Origin: AC-32 sp963717475
GTDB lineage: Bacteria > Actinomycetota > Thermoleophilia > Gaiellales > Gaiellaceae
NCBI GenBank assembly: GCA_963717475.1
Contig: OY970337.1
Span: forward strand, 1,798,001 to 1,862,000
Reading direction: 5' to 3'
DNA: 64,000 bases
The position numbers and the translations under genes are program-made. Below the pieces are notes generated by a model. It did not search any database. It saw nothing but the letters and a program-made list of their open reading frames with translations, and was not told the DNA's origin. Shown here piece by piece: positions 40,572 through 50,713 of this stretch. The number at the start of each line of letters is the position of its first letter. Position 1 is the first letter of the stretch.

Positions 40572-41476
40572 GGCGAGGGCGCCGCGACCGGCTCGCGCCG
40601 CGGGAAGCGCACGGCACCGGATCCGAGCGCGACCCCGCCGAGGATCAGCGCCATTCCGCCCAGCTCCTGCCACGTCAGCGGCTCGCCGAGCAGCAGCACG
40701 CCGTAGAGCAGGGCGGTCGCCGGGAGCAGGTAGGTGACGAGGCTGACGCGCGCGGCGCCGTCGGTGCGCAGCACGCGGTAGAGCAGGATCTGGGCGAGCG
40801 CGGTCCCGATCAGCGCCAGCGCGACCACCGAGGCGTTCTCCTTCCAGCCGGGCACGTGCGACGGGAGCTGCAAGAGGCCGAGCGGCACCAGGACGACGAG
40901 CCCGCCGATCATCGTGGTCGTGGAGAGGACGAGCCCGCTCGTGCGGACGATCAGGCGCTGACCCCAGAGGCTGCCCACGGCGTAGGAGACCGACGCCACG
41001 ACGACCGCCATCGTCCCGGCGGCTCCCCACCAGCCGCCCTCCGGGTGCACACCCGCGAGCACGCCGACGCCGACGAGGCCGATCAGGAAGCCGACGAGCC
41101 GCCAGCCGTGCACGCGCTCGCTCGGCTTCCAGCGAATCGCCAGCAGCACGACGAAGATCGGCATCGAGGCATTGGCGATCGCGGCCACTCCGGAGTCGAT
41201 GTGCTTCTCGCCCCAGGCGATCAGCGTGAACGGAATCGCGCCGTTGACGACCCCGAGCGCGAAGCCTTCCCAGCCGAGCCCTCGCATCTCGGCCAGCGTC
41301 GGCCGCAGCCCGCGCTGCGCGACGAGGACGAGCAGGAGCGTGAATCCCGCGACCAGCAGGCGGAACATGATCATCGTCGTGGGCTCGAAGGCGCGGTCGG
41401 CGACCTTGATGAACATGTAGGACGCGCCCCAGAACGCGGCCAGCAGGGCGATGTAGATCCAGTAGGAGCGCGACAC
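40568..41476 (-). CDS. EamA/DMT-superfamily transporter
   Basis: This 302-residue protein has ten hydrophobic helices in two EamA repeats: IYIALLAAFWGASYMFIKVA, then GFALGVVNGAIPFTLIAWGE, and later LPATALLYGVLLLGEPLTWQ and GMALILGGVALGSGAVRF. It is probably an exporter of metabolites or amino acids. GTG is preceded by TAGCCT 7 nt upstream. A second EamA gene of the same type lies at 45759-46688. Confidence 0.88.
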   Translation of the reverse strand: MSRSYWIYIALLAAFWGASYMFIKVADRAFEPTTMIMFRLLVAGFTLLLVLVAQRGLRPTLAEMRGLGWEGFALGVVNGAIPFTLIAWGEKHIDSGVAAIANASMPIFVVLLAIRWKPSERVHGWRLVGFLIGLVGVGVLAGVHPEGGWWGAAGTMAVVVASVSYAVGSLWGQRLIVRTSGLVLSTTTMIGGLVVLVPLGLLQLPSHVPGWKENASVVALALIGTALAQILLYRVLRTDGAARVSLVTYLLPATALLYGVLLLGEPLTWQELGGMALILGGVALGSGAVRFPRREPVAAPSP

Positions 41477-41483
41477 GTCCTCG

Positions 41484-41489
41484 AGGCTA
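41484..41489 (-). promoter_or_regulatory. -10 box TAGCCT for the EamA gene (leaderless type)
   Basis: Seven nt separate the box from GTG on the minus strand. It is divergent from the box at 41509. Confidence 0.55.
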
Positions 41490-41508
41490 CCGTTCCGACC
41501 TCGCCTAG

Positions 41509-41514
41509 TACGCT
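41509..41514 (+). promoter_or_regulatory. -10 box TACGCT for the gene at 41523 (leaderless type)
   Basis: Eight nt separate the box from the ATG. Confidence 0.5.
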
Positions 41515-41522
41515 GCCGCCAG

Positions 41523-42080
41523 ATGGGCGCCGTGCACTACTTCACCGCGTGCACGCTCGACGGTTTCATCGCCGACGAGAACAACTCGCTCGACTGGCTT
41601 TTCGAGATTCCGCACGACGCCGACGATCCGTACTGGGAGCAGTGGTTCCCCGGCGTGGGCGGCCTCGTCATGGGCGCCACGACCTACGAATGGATGCTCG
41701 AGCGCTACGGCCTGGCGGGAATGACCGAGAAGTGGAGCGACTGGTACGAGGACCGGCCGGCATGGGTATTCACGCATCGCGAGCTTCCGCTCATCGCAGG
41801 TGTCGACATCACGCTCGTCTCCGGTGACGTACGGGACATCTACCCCGAGATAGCCGCGAAGGTCGGCGACGCAGTCACGTGGCTCCTCGGCGGCGGCGAC
41901 CTGGTGGGGCAGTTCTATGACGCGGGTCTTCTGAACACGGTCCTCCTGCACATGACGCCGGTGACCCTGGGCAAAGGCGCACCAGTGCTGCCGCGGCGGA
42001 TCACGTCGAAGAACCTCGCCTTCCGCAGCGCGGAGGCGGTCGACCTGCGGGTGCGACTCATCCTCGACGTGAGCTCTTAG
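41523..42080 (+). CDS. Dihydrofolate reductase-like protein (RibD C-terminal family)
   Basis: This 185-residue protein has VHYFTACTLDGFIADENNSL, GLVMGATTYEWMLE, PAWVFTHRELPLI, WLLGGGDLVGQFYDAGLLN and HMTPVTLGKGAPVLP, the pattern of stand-alone RibD_C/DHFR-like reductases. It binds NAD(P)H by family. The substrate is not known, and it lacks features of a true folate reductase. Confidence 0.85.
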   Translation: MGAVHYFTACTLDGFIADENNSLDWLFEIPHDADDPYWEQWFPGVGGLVMGATTYEWMLERYGLAGMTEKWSDWYEDRPAWVFTHRELPLIAGVDITLVSGDVRDIYPEIAAKVGDAVTWLLGGGDLVGQFYDAGLLNTVLLHMTPVTLGKGAPVLPRRITSKNLAFRSAEAVDLRVRLILDVSS

Positions 42081-42171
42081 TCGCCCGACTGCTCCTGGTT
42101 CCTCAGCGCGGAGACCCAGCAGGAGGCCGCCGTCGATCAGATACGAGGCGCCGGGCGCTCTCCGGAAACGC

Positions 42172-42636
42172 CTAGTCCTCGTCCTCCCAGTAGTCGAGAG
42201 TGGGTCCGCGGCGGGCGAGCATGATCCGCTCGCCTTCAGCGCTCGAGGCGGCCACCTTCTCGGTATCGACGTAATGGACGATGTCGGGCCTGATCATTGA
42301 CGAGAGCATGAGCACGCGGATCGGCGACTCGGTGCGGTTGATGATCTGGTGCGCGCCCTTCTCGCCGCGCGGGAAGCAGACGACGTCGCCCTCCTTCAGC
42401 ATCTGCTCGCCCTCGGGCGTGCGCAGCGTAGGCTCGCCGGCCAGCACGATCGCCCACTCCTCGTTCGCGTAGTGCGTGTGGTACGGCCAGAACTTGCTGC
42501 CAGGCTCGACCTCGGCCATGCTCGCGCCGATCAGCTCACCGCCGATGTGATGACCGACGAATGCCTCTTTGATCCGCCACCCTTCGCGATCCCTCGGCTC
42601 GTCCCACTGGTCGCCGTGCAGGTTGAAGATCTTCAT
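42172..42636 (-). CDS. Cupin-domain protein
   Basis: This 154-residue single cupin has the metal motif region KFWPYHTHYANEEWAIVLAG and the second motif GDVVCFPRGEKGAHQIINRT. It starts after a strong AAAGGAG site, so it is leadered, unlike many neighbours. The C-terminal 40 residues (YVDTEKVAASSAEGERIMLA) are typical of uncharacterised sugar- or acid-binding cupins. The 91-nt gap to the upstream gene holds nothing clear. Confidence 0.82.
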   Translation of the reverse strand: MKIFNLHGDQWDEPRDREGWRIKEAFVGHHIGGELIGASMAEVEPGSKFWPYHTHYANEEWAIVLAGEPTLRTPEGEQMLKEGDVVCFPRGEKGAHQIINRTESPIRVLMLSSMIRPDIVHYVDTEKVAASSAEGERIMLARRGPTLDYWEDED

Positions 42637-42662
42637 CAGCCATTCTCCTTTCAGATGTGAAG

Positions 42663-42668
42663 TAGCCT
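42663..42668 (+). promoter_or_regulatory. -10 box TAGCCT for the DUF2007 gene (leaderless type)
   Basis: Six nt separate the box from the ATG at 42675. Confidence 0.55.
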
Positions 42669-42674
42669 CTGATC

Positions 42675-42905
42675 ATGGAGCAGGAGGGCGTCGTGGTGAA
42701 GGTCGTTTCCGGAGAGCCGGAGGCCCAGATCGCCTGCGGCTTGCTCCGCTCGGCCGGGATCGAGTGCGGCTACCGCGACACCGAGGCGATCGACTCGCCG
42801 CTCGAGGACTTTCAGGCGGCAGGGCAGCGGGAGATCCTCGTGCGACCCGAAGACGCTGAGACGGCTCGGGCTCTGCTCGAAGAATCCAGCCCTGACACAG
42901 GCTAG
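42675..42905 (+). CDS. DUF2007-type putative signal-transducing protein
   Basis: This 76-residue protein has VVKVVSGEPEAQIACGLLRS, AGIECGYRD and EILVRPEDAETARALLEE, the pattern of DUF2007 (putative prokaryotic signal transducing protein, a ferredoxin-like fold). No partner is adjacent. The following 198 nt are non-coding, with a GGAG site before the next small gene. Confidence 0.8.
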   Translation: MEQEGVVVKVVSGEPEAQIACGLLRSAGIECGYRDTEAIDSPLEDFQAAGQREILVRPEDAETARALLEESSPDTG

Positions 42906-43103
42906 GCGCGGGTCTGAAGCAACCCTGGCGCGAGGACGCTCGCGCAGGCTGTGGTTCCCGTCGACCCGGCGCGGCGGGCAGCGTCGAGGCACGGCACGAT
43001 GCTGCGCCGACGCTTGACGGCCGATCCTGACGGCACGAGACTGGAACCTCGAGCAAGCACACGTTAGGGTTCCGCCCCCGTCAGCGGAACGATTGGAGCT
43101 TGC

Positions 43104-43229
43104 ATGCTCATTCTGCTTCTCATCATCATCCTGCTACTCGCGCTGGGCGGAGGAATCTTCATCAGCAAGTTCCTCTTCTTGCTGCTTCTCCTGCTCCTCG
43201 TAGTGTTTCTCTTGCGCGGACGCTTCTAA
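43104..43229 (+). CDS. 41-residue Leu/Ile-rich membrane peptide
   Basis: ATG follows a GGAG site at 43093-43096. The peptide is almost all hydrophobic: a first helix of about 17 residues (MLILLLIIILLLALGGG), a short IFISKF hinge, a second helix of leucines and a basic RGRF end. It would be a two-helix hairpin or single long helix in the membrane. It resembles small hydrophobic proteins common in actinobacteria with no known role. A toxin-like role is possible but unsupported, as no antitoxin was seen. Confidence 0.65.
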   Translation: MLILLLIIILLLALGGGIFISKFLFLLLLLLLVVFLLRGRF

Positions 43230-43288
43230 GGGCCCCGTACGTGCTGAATCGAGGCGCCGTCTACGTCATGTCGAGCGCGGCGTTCGAG

Positions 43289-43311
43289 TGACATTCGCGA
43301 ACACTGGCGCA
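43289..43311 (+). repeat. Dispersed repeat TGACATTCsCGaACrCTGGC, copy 1
   Basis: Reads TGACATTCGCGAACACTGGC plus GCA. It is in the non-coding stretch 43230-43404. Confidence 0.7.
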
Positions 43312-43404
43312 CCCGAGACCACGCAGACCTGAACGATGAGGACTGATCGGCTTGGCCGCTCGCGCCTCTTCAAGTTGGCGCTGTGAAGGGTCGATTACTC
43401 GGTC

Positions 43405-43818
43405 ATGCCCAACGGTCGCCGCTCAGCAAGACCGATCAGAGGCCCCATCTGCCTCATCGCGGCTGCGTGCGTGTGGGGCCTCACCTGGAATAGCGCAACG
43501 GCCTTTTTGATCGTGATCGTCTGGGGAGGCTTAGCGATGTGCGTGGTCGCGCTTGTGCGGAGGGCGCTGCGCAACCCGCAAGTTCGAGCGGGCTGGAGAG
43601 CCTGGGATCAGAACCCGGTGTCGGTGTACAACCGTCGCCTCATCTACCGGTTCGGGACGCCCACGACGCTTGCCTTCTCCGTCTTCTTTCTCGCCCTTGG
43701 CCAATGGGTTGCGGCCGGGTTCATGCTCGCGCTCGTCGGCGTTGGTCTGGAAGCCGGCGCACGGACTCCCGGCACGCGAGCGCATCGACTGTTCCTGCGC
43801 CTCCGCCAACGGGCTTGA
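43405..43818 (+). CDS. Membrane protein of unknown function
   Basis: This 137-residue protein has a basic N-terminus (MPNGRRSARPIRG), then hydrophobic helices ICLIAAACVWGLTWN, AFLIVIVWGGLAMCVVALVR, TLAFSVFFLALGQWVAAGFM and LALVGVGLEAG. No family was recognised. It is flanked on both sides by copies of the short dispersed repeat, so it may lie in a rearranged segment. Confidence 0.55.
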   Translation: MPNGRRSARPIRGPICLIAAACVWGLTWNSATAFLIVIVWGGLAMCVVALVRRALRNPQVRAGWRAWDQNPVSVYNRRLIYRFGTPTTLAFSVFFLALGQWVAAGFMLALVGVGLEAGARTPGTRAHRLFLRLRQRA

Positions 43819-43826
43819 GGCTCGGG

Positions 43827-43849
43827 TGACATTCCCGAACGCTGGCCCA
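43827..43849 (+). repeat. Dispersed repeat, copy 2
   Basis: Reads TGACATTCCCGAACGCTGGC plus CCA, eight nt after the stop of the membrane protein gene. Confidence 0.7.
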
Positions 43850-43930
43850 GTCAACGGCCGCGGTGTAGAGGGCCGCAAAGCAGCGGTTGGCGAGAGAGCG
43901 TAAGACGCTCCGCAAACAAGCCGCTAGCGA

Positions 43931-45124
43931 TTAACGCAATGACCTGAAAGCCGCCCGCACCTCGGTTGAGAAGAGCTCCGGCTCTTCCCACGCGGCGAAG
44001 TGGCCGCCCCTGTCGACCTCGTTGAAGTAGGTGAGGTTGGGATAGGCCTTCTCGGCCCAGCCGCGCGGGGTCCGCCAGATCTCGCCGGGGAACGTCGTGA
44101 AGCCGACCGGGATCGTCGGCGGCGGCAGAGGCTGGCGGCCCGCGGCCGGCGCGTCCGGCCCGTAGGCCTCCCAGTACGACCGGGCCGCGGAGGCGCCGGT
44201 GCCGGTCAGCCAGTACGCCGTGATGTTGTCCAGGACGTTGTCCCGGGTGAGGTTGCCCGAGGGCTGCCCGTCAACGAACGCGCCGGCGATCTTGTAGTAG
44301 GCGTCGGTGTCGTGGTCGATCATCCAGGCGGCCAGGGCGACGGGCGAGTCGAGCAGGGCGTAGCCGATCGTCTGCGGCCGGGTGGCCATCTCGATGAAGT
44401 AGCCGTTTCCGGACTGCTGGAAGGCGGCGATTTGCGCGGCCGCGGCGCGTTCCTCGTCGGTGTCCGTCGGCATGCTGCCGCTCAGCGCCGGCACGAGAAG
44501 GTTCGTGTGGATCCCGATCAGCCCGTCGGGTGCCTGGCGGCCCATCGCGTCGGTGACGCCGGCGCCGACGTCGCCGCCCTGGGCCACGTAGCGGGTGTAG
44601 CCGAGGCGGCGCGTGAGCTCGGCCCAGGCTCGCGCGGTCCGACCCAGCTCCCAGCCGACCTCGACCGGCTCGCCCGAGAAGCCGTACCCGGGCAGGGAGG
44701 GCAGCACGAGGTGGAAGGCATCCTCGGCGCTGCCGCCGTGCGCGGTCGGGTCCGTCAGCGGGCCGACGGAGTCGATCATCTCCATGACGGAGCCGGGCCA
44801 GCCGTGGGTCATGATCAGCGGTAGAGCGTCCTCGTACGACGACTTGACGTGGATGAAGTGAATGTCCACGCCGTCGATCTCGGTGACGAATTGCGGCAGC
44901 GTGTTCAGCCGCGCCTCGACACGCCCGAAGTCGTAGTCCGTCGTCCAGTAGCGCGCAAGCTCCTGAATCATTGTCAGCTGCACGCCCTGCGACCGATCCT
45001 CGACGAGCTCCTTGCTAGGCCAGCGCGTCGCGGCGATCCGGCGGCGCAGCTCGGTGAGTTGCTCTTCGGGAATGTCGACGCGGAAGGGGCGGATCTCGAC
45101 TGCGGTCTCGATGGTGCTACTCAT
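43931..45124 (-). CDS. Epoxide hydrolase (EHN-type alpha/beta hydrolase)
   Basis: This 397-residue protein has the epoxide hydrolase N-terminal domain (PFRVDIPEEQLTELRRRIAA, then YDFGRVEARLNTLPQF), the oxyanion segment MTHGWPGSVMEMIDSVGPL, the nucleophile Asp in YVAQGGDVGAGV and the charge-relay His in DRGGHFAAWEEPEL. It opens epoxides to diols. It lies between dispersed repeat copies 2 and 3. Confidence 0.88.
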   Translation of the reverse strand: MSSTIETAVEIRPFRVDIPEEQLTELRRRIAATRWPSKELVEDRSQGVQLTMIQELARYWTTDYDFGRVEARLNTLPQFVTEIDGVDIHFIHVKSSYEDALPLIMTHGWPGSVMEMIDSVGPLTDPTAHGGSAEDAFHLVLPSLPGYGFSGEPVEVGWELGRTARAWAELTRRLGYTRYVAQGGDVGAGVTDAMGRQAPDGLIGIHTNLLVPALSGSMPTDTDEERAAAAQIAAFQQSGNGYFIEMATRPQTIGYALLDSPVALAAWMIDHDTDAYYKIAGAFVDGQPSGNLTRDNVLDNITAYWLTGTGASAARSYWEAYGPDAPAAGRQPLPPPTIPVGFTTFPGEIWRTPRGWAEKAYPNLTYFNEVDRGGHFAAWEEPELFSTEVRAAFRSLR

Positions 45125-45285
45125 GAACGTCGGGGAGCACGCTCGCGGTGGTCATGATGGCCTCCGTGGTAGGCGACTTGAGCACGAAGACGGTACGCCT
45201 CGCGCCGTTGCCGCGCATCGACCCGTCTGGATGAACTGGGAGCTACCAGAAGCCGAGCTTGTGAGGAGCCGACGGGTCGTCGGGT

Positions 45286-45308
45286 GACATTCCGGCACGC
45301 TGGCCCAG
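45286..45308 (+). repeat. Dispersed repeat, copy 3
   Basis: Reads TGACATTCCGGCACGCTGGC plus CCA, in the 196-nt spacer between the epoxide hydrolase and glyoxalase genes. Confidence 0.7.
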
Positions 45309-45320
45309 GCGATGCGCCTC

Positions 45321-45755
45321 TTACCAGGGTGCGATCGTCGTCCCGCCCCATTCCTCGGGCTCGACGTCACGCACGGTCTCCGTCAGCTCCCAGCGGTGGC
45401 CCGCGGGGTCCTCGAGCACACCGGATCGCTCGCCGTACTCCCAGGTCGTCAGCTCCTCGACGACTCGCGCCCCCTGGTCGCAGGCGCGTGCGAATGCCGT
45501 GTCCACGTCCGGCACACGCACCTTGACCAGATGGGTCCACCCGTCGCCTGCTGGGGCGACTCGACTGGCATCTACGTCGGCGACCACGACGGCCCCGTCC
45601 AGCCCGACGCGCAGCTGAGCACGGTGCGTCTCACCGATCCGCACCCGCTCCTCGAACCCAAACGCGGCCTCGAGCCACGCCACTGCTGCCCGGACATCCG
45701 GATAGACGAGCACCGGCGTGACGGTGGCAGGCGGCGCTGAACGATTCGTCAGCAT
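45321..45755 (-). CDS. Glyoxalase/bleomycin-resistance-type (VOC) protein
   Basis: This 144-residue protein has TPVLVYPDVRAAVAWLEAAF, GFEERVRIGETHRAQL, WTHLVKVRVPDVDTAFARAC and SGVLEDPAGHRWELTETV, i.e. two beta-alpha-beta-beta-beta units. The usual YxDPDG is seen as LEDPAGHRW. It starts 3 nt after the end of the EamA gene and is probably co-transcribed with it. The ligand is unknown. Confidence 0.8.
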   Translation of the reverse strand: MLTNRSAPPATVTPVLVYPDVRAAVAWLEAAFGFEERVRIGETHRAQLRVGLDGAVVVADVDASRVAPAGDGWTHLVKVRVPDVDTAFARACDQGARVVEELTTWEYGERSGVLEDPAGHRWELTETVRDVEPEEWGGTTIAPW

Positions 45756-45758
45756 TCG

Positions 45759-46688
45759 TCAGCGATCCGTTGGGCGAGCCCCCGCAGCTGCCGGCTTCGC
45801 TCGCACGCCACGGGCGAAGTATCCGCGAAACTGCACGCCGGTTCCAAGCGCGACGCCGAGGAGGATCAGCGCGAGCCCGCCGAAGGCCGCGGCGCCGAAG
45901 CGCTCGTCGAGGAAGACCGCGCCGTAGGCCAGGGCGATCGGCGGGATCAGGTACGTGACGAGCGAGGCGTAGGCGGCGCCCGCGCCGGTGACCAGGCCGA
46001 AGAAGAGCAGGTAGGCGAGCGCCGTCCCGGGGACGCCGAGGACGACGACGGAGCCGATCGTCTTCCAGCCCGGTACCTCGTTCGGCGCCTGGACGACGGC
46101 GGCCGGAAGGGCGACCACCGTCGCGATCGCGGTCGTCGCGAACGCGACAACGATCGGCTTCGCGAGGGTCAGGTGCCGTCCCGCGAGCAGGCCGCCGAGG
46201 CCGTAGCAGAACGCCATCCCGACGATCGCGAGCGCGCCGAGCATCTTCCCTTCGGGCTGGGCGCCGACGAGGAGCGCAACGCCGACGAAGCCGACCCCCA
46301 CGCCCACGAGCCGCGAGCCGGTCACGCGCACCTCCTGGAACGCGACGAAGGCGATCAGAGCATTGAAGATCGGGACGGCAGCCTGGATGATCGATGCGAG
46401 CCCCGAGTCGATCCGGGTCTCGCCCCACGACAGGAGCCAGAACGGAAGCGCGGTGTTGACGAGCGCGACGACCACGAGCCACCGCCAGCTCGCGCGCAGC
46501 TGGCGCGCGGTGTCGCGCATGCCGGCGGTGAAGGGCAGGAGCAGCGCCAGCGTCAGCGCCGCGAGACCCAGGCGGCCGGCGATCAGCGTCGCGGGCGAGA
46601 TCTCCCGGACCGCGACCTTGATGAACATGAACGACGCGCCCCAGATCGCGGCGAGCCCGAGCAGCATCGCGAGGTTCTTCCGCCTCAT
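45759..46688 (-). CDS. EamA/DMT-superfamily transporter (second copy)
   Basis: This 309-residue, ten-helix transporter is similar in layout to the one at 40568: NLAMLLGLAAIWGASFMFIK, then LVNTALPFWLLSWGETRIDS and IPPIALAYGAVFLDERFG. The ATG lies 22 nt from the purL -10 box on the other strand, so the two genes share a divergent promoter region. Confidence 0.88.
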   Translation of the reverse strand: MRRKNLAMLLGLAAIWGASFMFIKVAVREISPATLIAGRLGLAALTLALLLPFTAGMRDTARQLRASWRWLVVVALVNTALPFWLLSWGETRIDSGLASIIQAAVPIFNALIAFVAFQEVRVTGSRLVGVGVGFVGVALLVGAQPEGKMLGALAIVGMAFCYGLGGLLAGRHLTLAKPIVVAFATTAIATVVALPAAVVQAPNEVPGWKTIGSVVVLGVPGTALAYLLFFGLVTGAGAAYASLVTYLIPPIALAYGAVFLDERFGAAAFGGLALILLGVALGTGVQFRGYFARGVRAKPAAAGARPTDR

Positions 46689-46710
46689 CTCGGCTGACCG
46701 GACTCCCGGC

Positions 46711-46716
46711 TAGACT
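46711..46716 (+). promoter_or_regulatory. -10 box TAGACT for purL (leaderless type)
   Basis: It is the same hexamer as at purD and purM. The expected transcription start coincides with the CTG at 46724. Confidence 0.55.
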
Positions 46717-46723
46717 CGTCTCT

Positions 46724-48583
<1,860 letters not shown>

Positions 48584-48584
<1 letters not shown>

Positions 48585-49958
48585 TGTGCGGCGTCTTCGG
48601 CATCTACGCCCCCGACCGCGACGTCGCTCGCGTCACGTACTTCGGCCTCTTCGCCCTCCAGCACCGCGGCCAGGAGTCGGCCGGGATCGCGGTCTCCGAC
48701 CAGGGCCGGCTGACGGTCCTGCAGGGACATGGGCCTCGTCACGCAGGTCTTCGACGAGCAGAAGCTGCACGGCCTGCGCGGCGACGTCGCGATCGGCCAC
48801 ACGCGCTACTCGACCACCGGCTCGACGCACTGGGCGAACGCCCAGCCGCTGATCACGCGCGGCCGCGGACGCACCGTCGCGCTCGGCCACAACGGCAACC
48901 TCGTCAACGCCACCGAGCTTCGCGAGGAGCTGGCCGCGGACGGAATCACGCTGAGCACGACCTCCGACACGGAGCTGATCGCCGCGCTGATCGCGAACGA
49001 CCCCGCCCCGCTCGAGGACGCGGTCGCCGGCGCGATGGAGCGGCTCGAAGGCGCGTTCTCGTGCGTCCTGCTCTCCGAGGGCAAGCTGGTCGGCTTCCGC
49101 GACCGGCACGGCTTCCGCCCGCTCTGCCTCGGCCGCGAGGACGGTCACTGGCTGCTCGCGTCCGAGAGCTGCGCGCTCGACCTGGTCGGCGCCGAGCTCG
49201 AGCGAGAGGTCACGCCCGGCGAGCTGATCGTGATCGACGGCGAGGGTGTCCACGCGCGGCAGGCGGTCGACTCGACCGGCCAGCGCGCGCTCTGCATCTT
49301 CGAGTTCTTCTACCTCGCGCGGCCCGACACGCGGCTCGAAGGCGTCGAGGTGCACGGCGCGCGCGTGCGGATGGGCGAGCGGCTCGCCCGCGAAGCGCCC
49401 GTCGAGGCCGACCTCGTGCTCCCCATCCCCGACTCGGGGACACCTGCCGCTATCGGCTTCTCGCGCGAGACCGGGATCCCGTTCTCGGAGGGCCTGATCA
49501 AGAACCGCTACGTCGGCCGCACCTTCATCGAGCCCGACCAGGGCCTCCGCGAGCAGGGCGTCCGCCTCAAGTTCAACCCGCTCGCCGAGGTGGCGGGCAA
49601 GCGGCTGGTCGTCGTCGACGACTCGATCGTCCGCGGCAACACGACCCGCAAGATCGTCCGGATGCTCTTCGACGCGGGCGCCGCCGAGGTGCACGTAAGG
49701 GTCTCGTCGCCGCCCGTGATCAGCCAGTGCTACTACGGGATCGACTTCGCCGACGAGGAGGAGCTGATCGCGTCCTCGCGCTCGGTGGAGGAGATCCGCG
49801 GGCACATCGGGGCCACCTCCCTGGCCTACCTCTCGCTGGAAGGGCTGCAGGAATCGACACGCCGCCCCGAGTCGGAAATGTGCCGGGCCTGCCTCACGCG
49901 GGACTACCCGACGGCAGTCCCGCGTGAGGGCGCAAAGCTCAGGTTCGAGCGCGTCTAG
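48584..49958 (+). CDS. purF: Amidophosphoribosyltransferase PurF, with one frameshift
   Basis: ATG overlaps the purL stop (TGATG). MCGVFGIYAPDRD carries the N-terminal nucleophile Cys without a propeptide. YFGLFALQHRGQESAGIAVS continues to VLQG, where one extra G in GGG (about 48726-48728) shifts the frame. It resumes with DMGLVTQVFDEQKLHGLRGD. The PRPP loop is LVVVDDSIVRGNTTRKIVRM. CYYG and MCRACLTRDYPT near the end suggest the Fe-S cluster type. It catalyses the first committed step, PRPP plus glutamine to phosphoribosylamine. Corrected length 457 residues. Confidence 0.9.
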
Positions 49959-49961
49959 GCG

Positions 49962-50228
49962 CTACTGCTCGAGGACGCGGCTCGCCTTCGCGATGCCGCG
50001 GCTGAGGAGGTAGAACGCGGTCAGGACCGTGGTCACCTCGACCCACATCGCCGTGTTGACGCTGTCCGCGATGATCCAGATCAAGATGAAGACGATCTCG
50101 ACCACGAACCAGAGCGCGAACTCGGCGTTGCCCGGGACCGGCATCCGGGCGCCGGACGGGATGCTGGGCATCCCCATCGAGCGCGTCGTGCCGCCGCCAG
50201 CGGGCTGCTCCGGGGGGGTCGTCGACAT
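49962..50228 (-). CDS. Small two-helix membrane protein
   Basis: This 88-residue protein has a Pro/Gly-rich cytoplasmic N-terminus (STTPPEQPAGGGTTRSMGMP), then FALWFVVEIVFILIWIIADS and VEVTTVLTAFYLLSRGIA. It has a strong AAAGGAG site. It ends 3 nt from the purF stop, convergent. No family assigned. Confidence 0.65.
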   Translation of the reverse strand: MSTTPPEQPAGGGTTRSMGMPSIPSGARMPVPGNAEFALWFVVEIVFILIWIIADSVNTAMWVEVTTVLTAFYLLSRGIAKASRVLEQ

Positions 50229-50246
50229 TGCCTGCTTCTCCTTTCG

Positions 50247-50666
50247 TCAGGCCGCAAGGCCGGGGACGTGCACGATCTCCAGCTTGACGCCGTCGGGATC
50301 GTAGAAGAACACGGCGTAGTAGCCGGGTTGGTACCAGTACTCCTCCGGACCGCTCTCGATCTCGGCTCCCTGGCCGCGCAGCCAGTCGGCTCGCTCGTTC
50401 ACGACCGAGCGCGACACGGCCTCGAGCGCGAGATGGTGCAGGCCGACGCGGTAGCGGTCGTACGGGCCGTCGCTCTCGGTCTGTGCCTCGCGCAGTCCGA
50501 TCGAGCTCCCGGGCCCCCAGAGGTACCAGATCGTCTCGCCGCGTTCGCCCTGCACCTCGCTGACGCCGTGCCAGCCGAGCGGGCCGAGCAGGTCGCGGTA
50601 GAAGGGCAGGCTGCGCTCGATCGACGAGACGACGAGATCGACGTGATGGACGCCTGCGGAACGCAC
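50247..50666 (-). CDS. Glyoxalase-family (VOC) protein
   Basis: This 139-residue protein has VHHVDLVVSSIERSLPFYRD, LLGPLGWHGVSEVQ, GLHHLALEAVSRSVVNERAD and AVFFYDPDGVKLEIVHVPG. Metal-ligand positions (His near the start, His mid, Glu near the end) are kept. It is upstream of and may be co-transcribed with the small membrane protein at 49962. Confidence 0.82.
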   Translation of the reverse strand: MRSAGVHHVDLVVSSIERSLPFYRDLLGPLGWHGVSEVQGERGETIWYLWGPGSSIGLREAQTESDGPYDRYRVGLHHLALEAVSRSVVNERADWLRGQGAEIESGPEEYWYQPGYYAVFFYDPDGVKLEIVHVPGLAA

Positions 50667-50713
50667 GTGTCAACCGCCGCAAGGGTTCCTCGCGGGCGGC
50701 ATCCTTCCTGCAC

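Noticed and set aside
42081..42171. Minus-strand segment reading GASYLIDGGLLLGL, like an SDR C-terminus
   Set aside because: Only a dozen residues resemble the DGG end of short-chain dehydrogenases. Too short to call a remnant.
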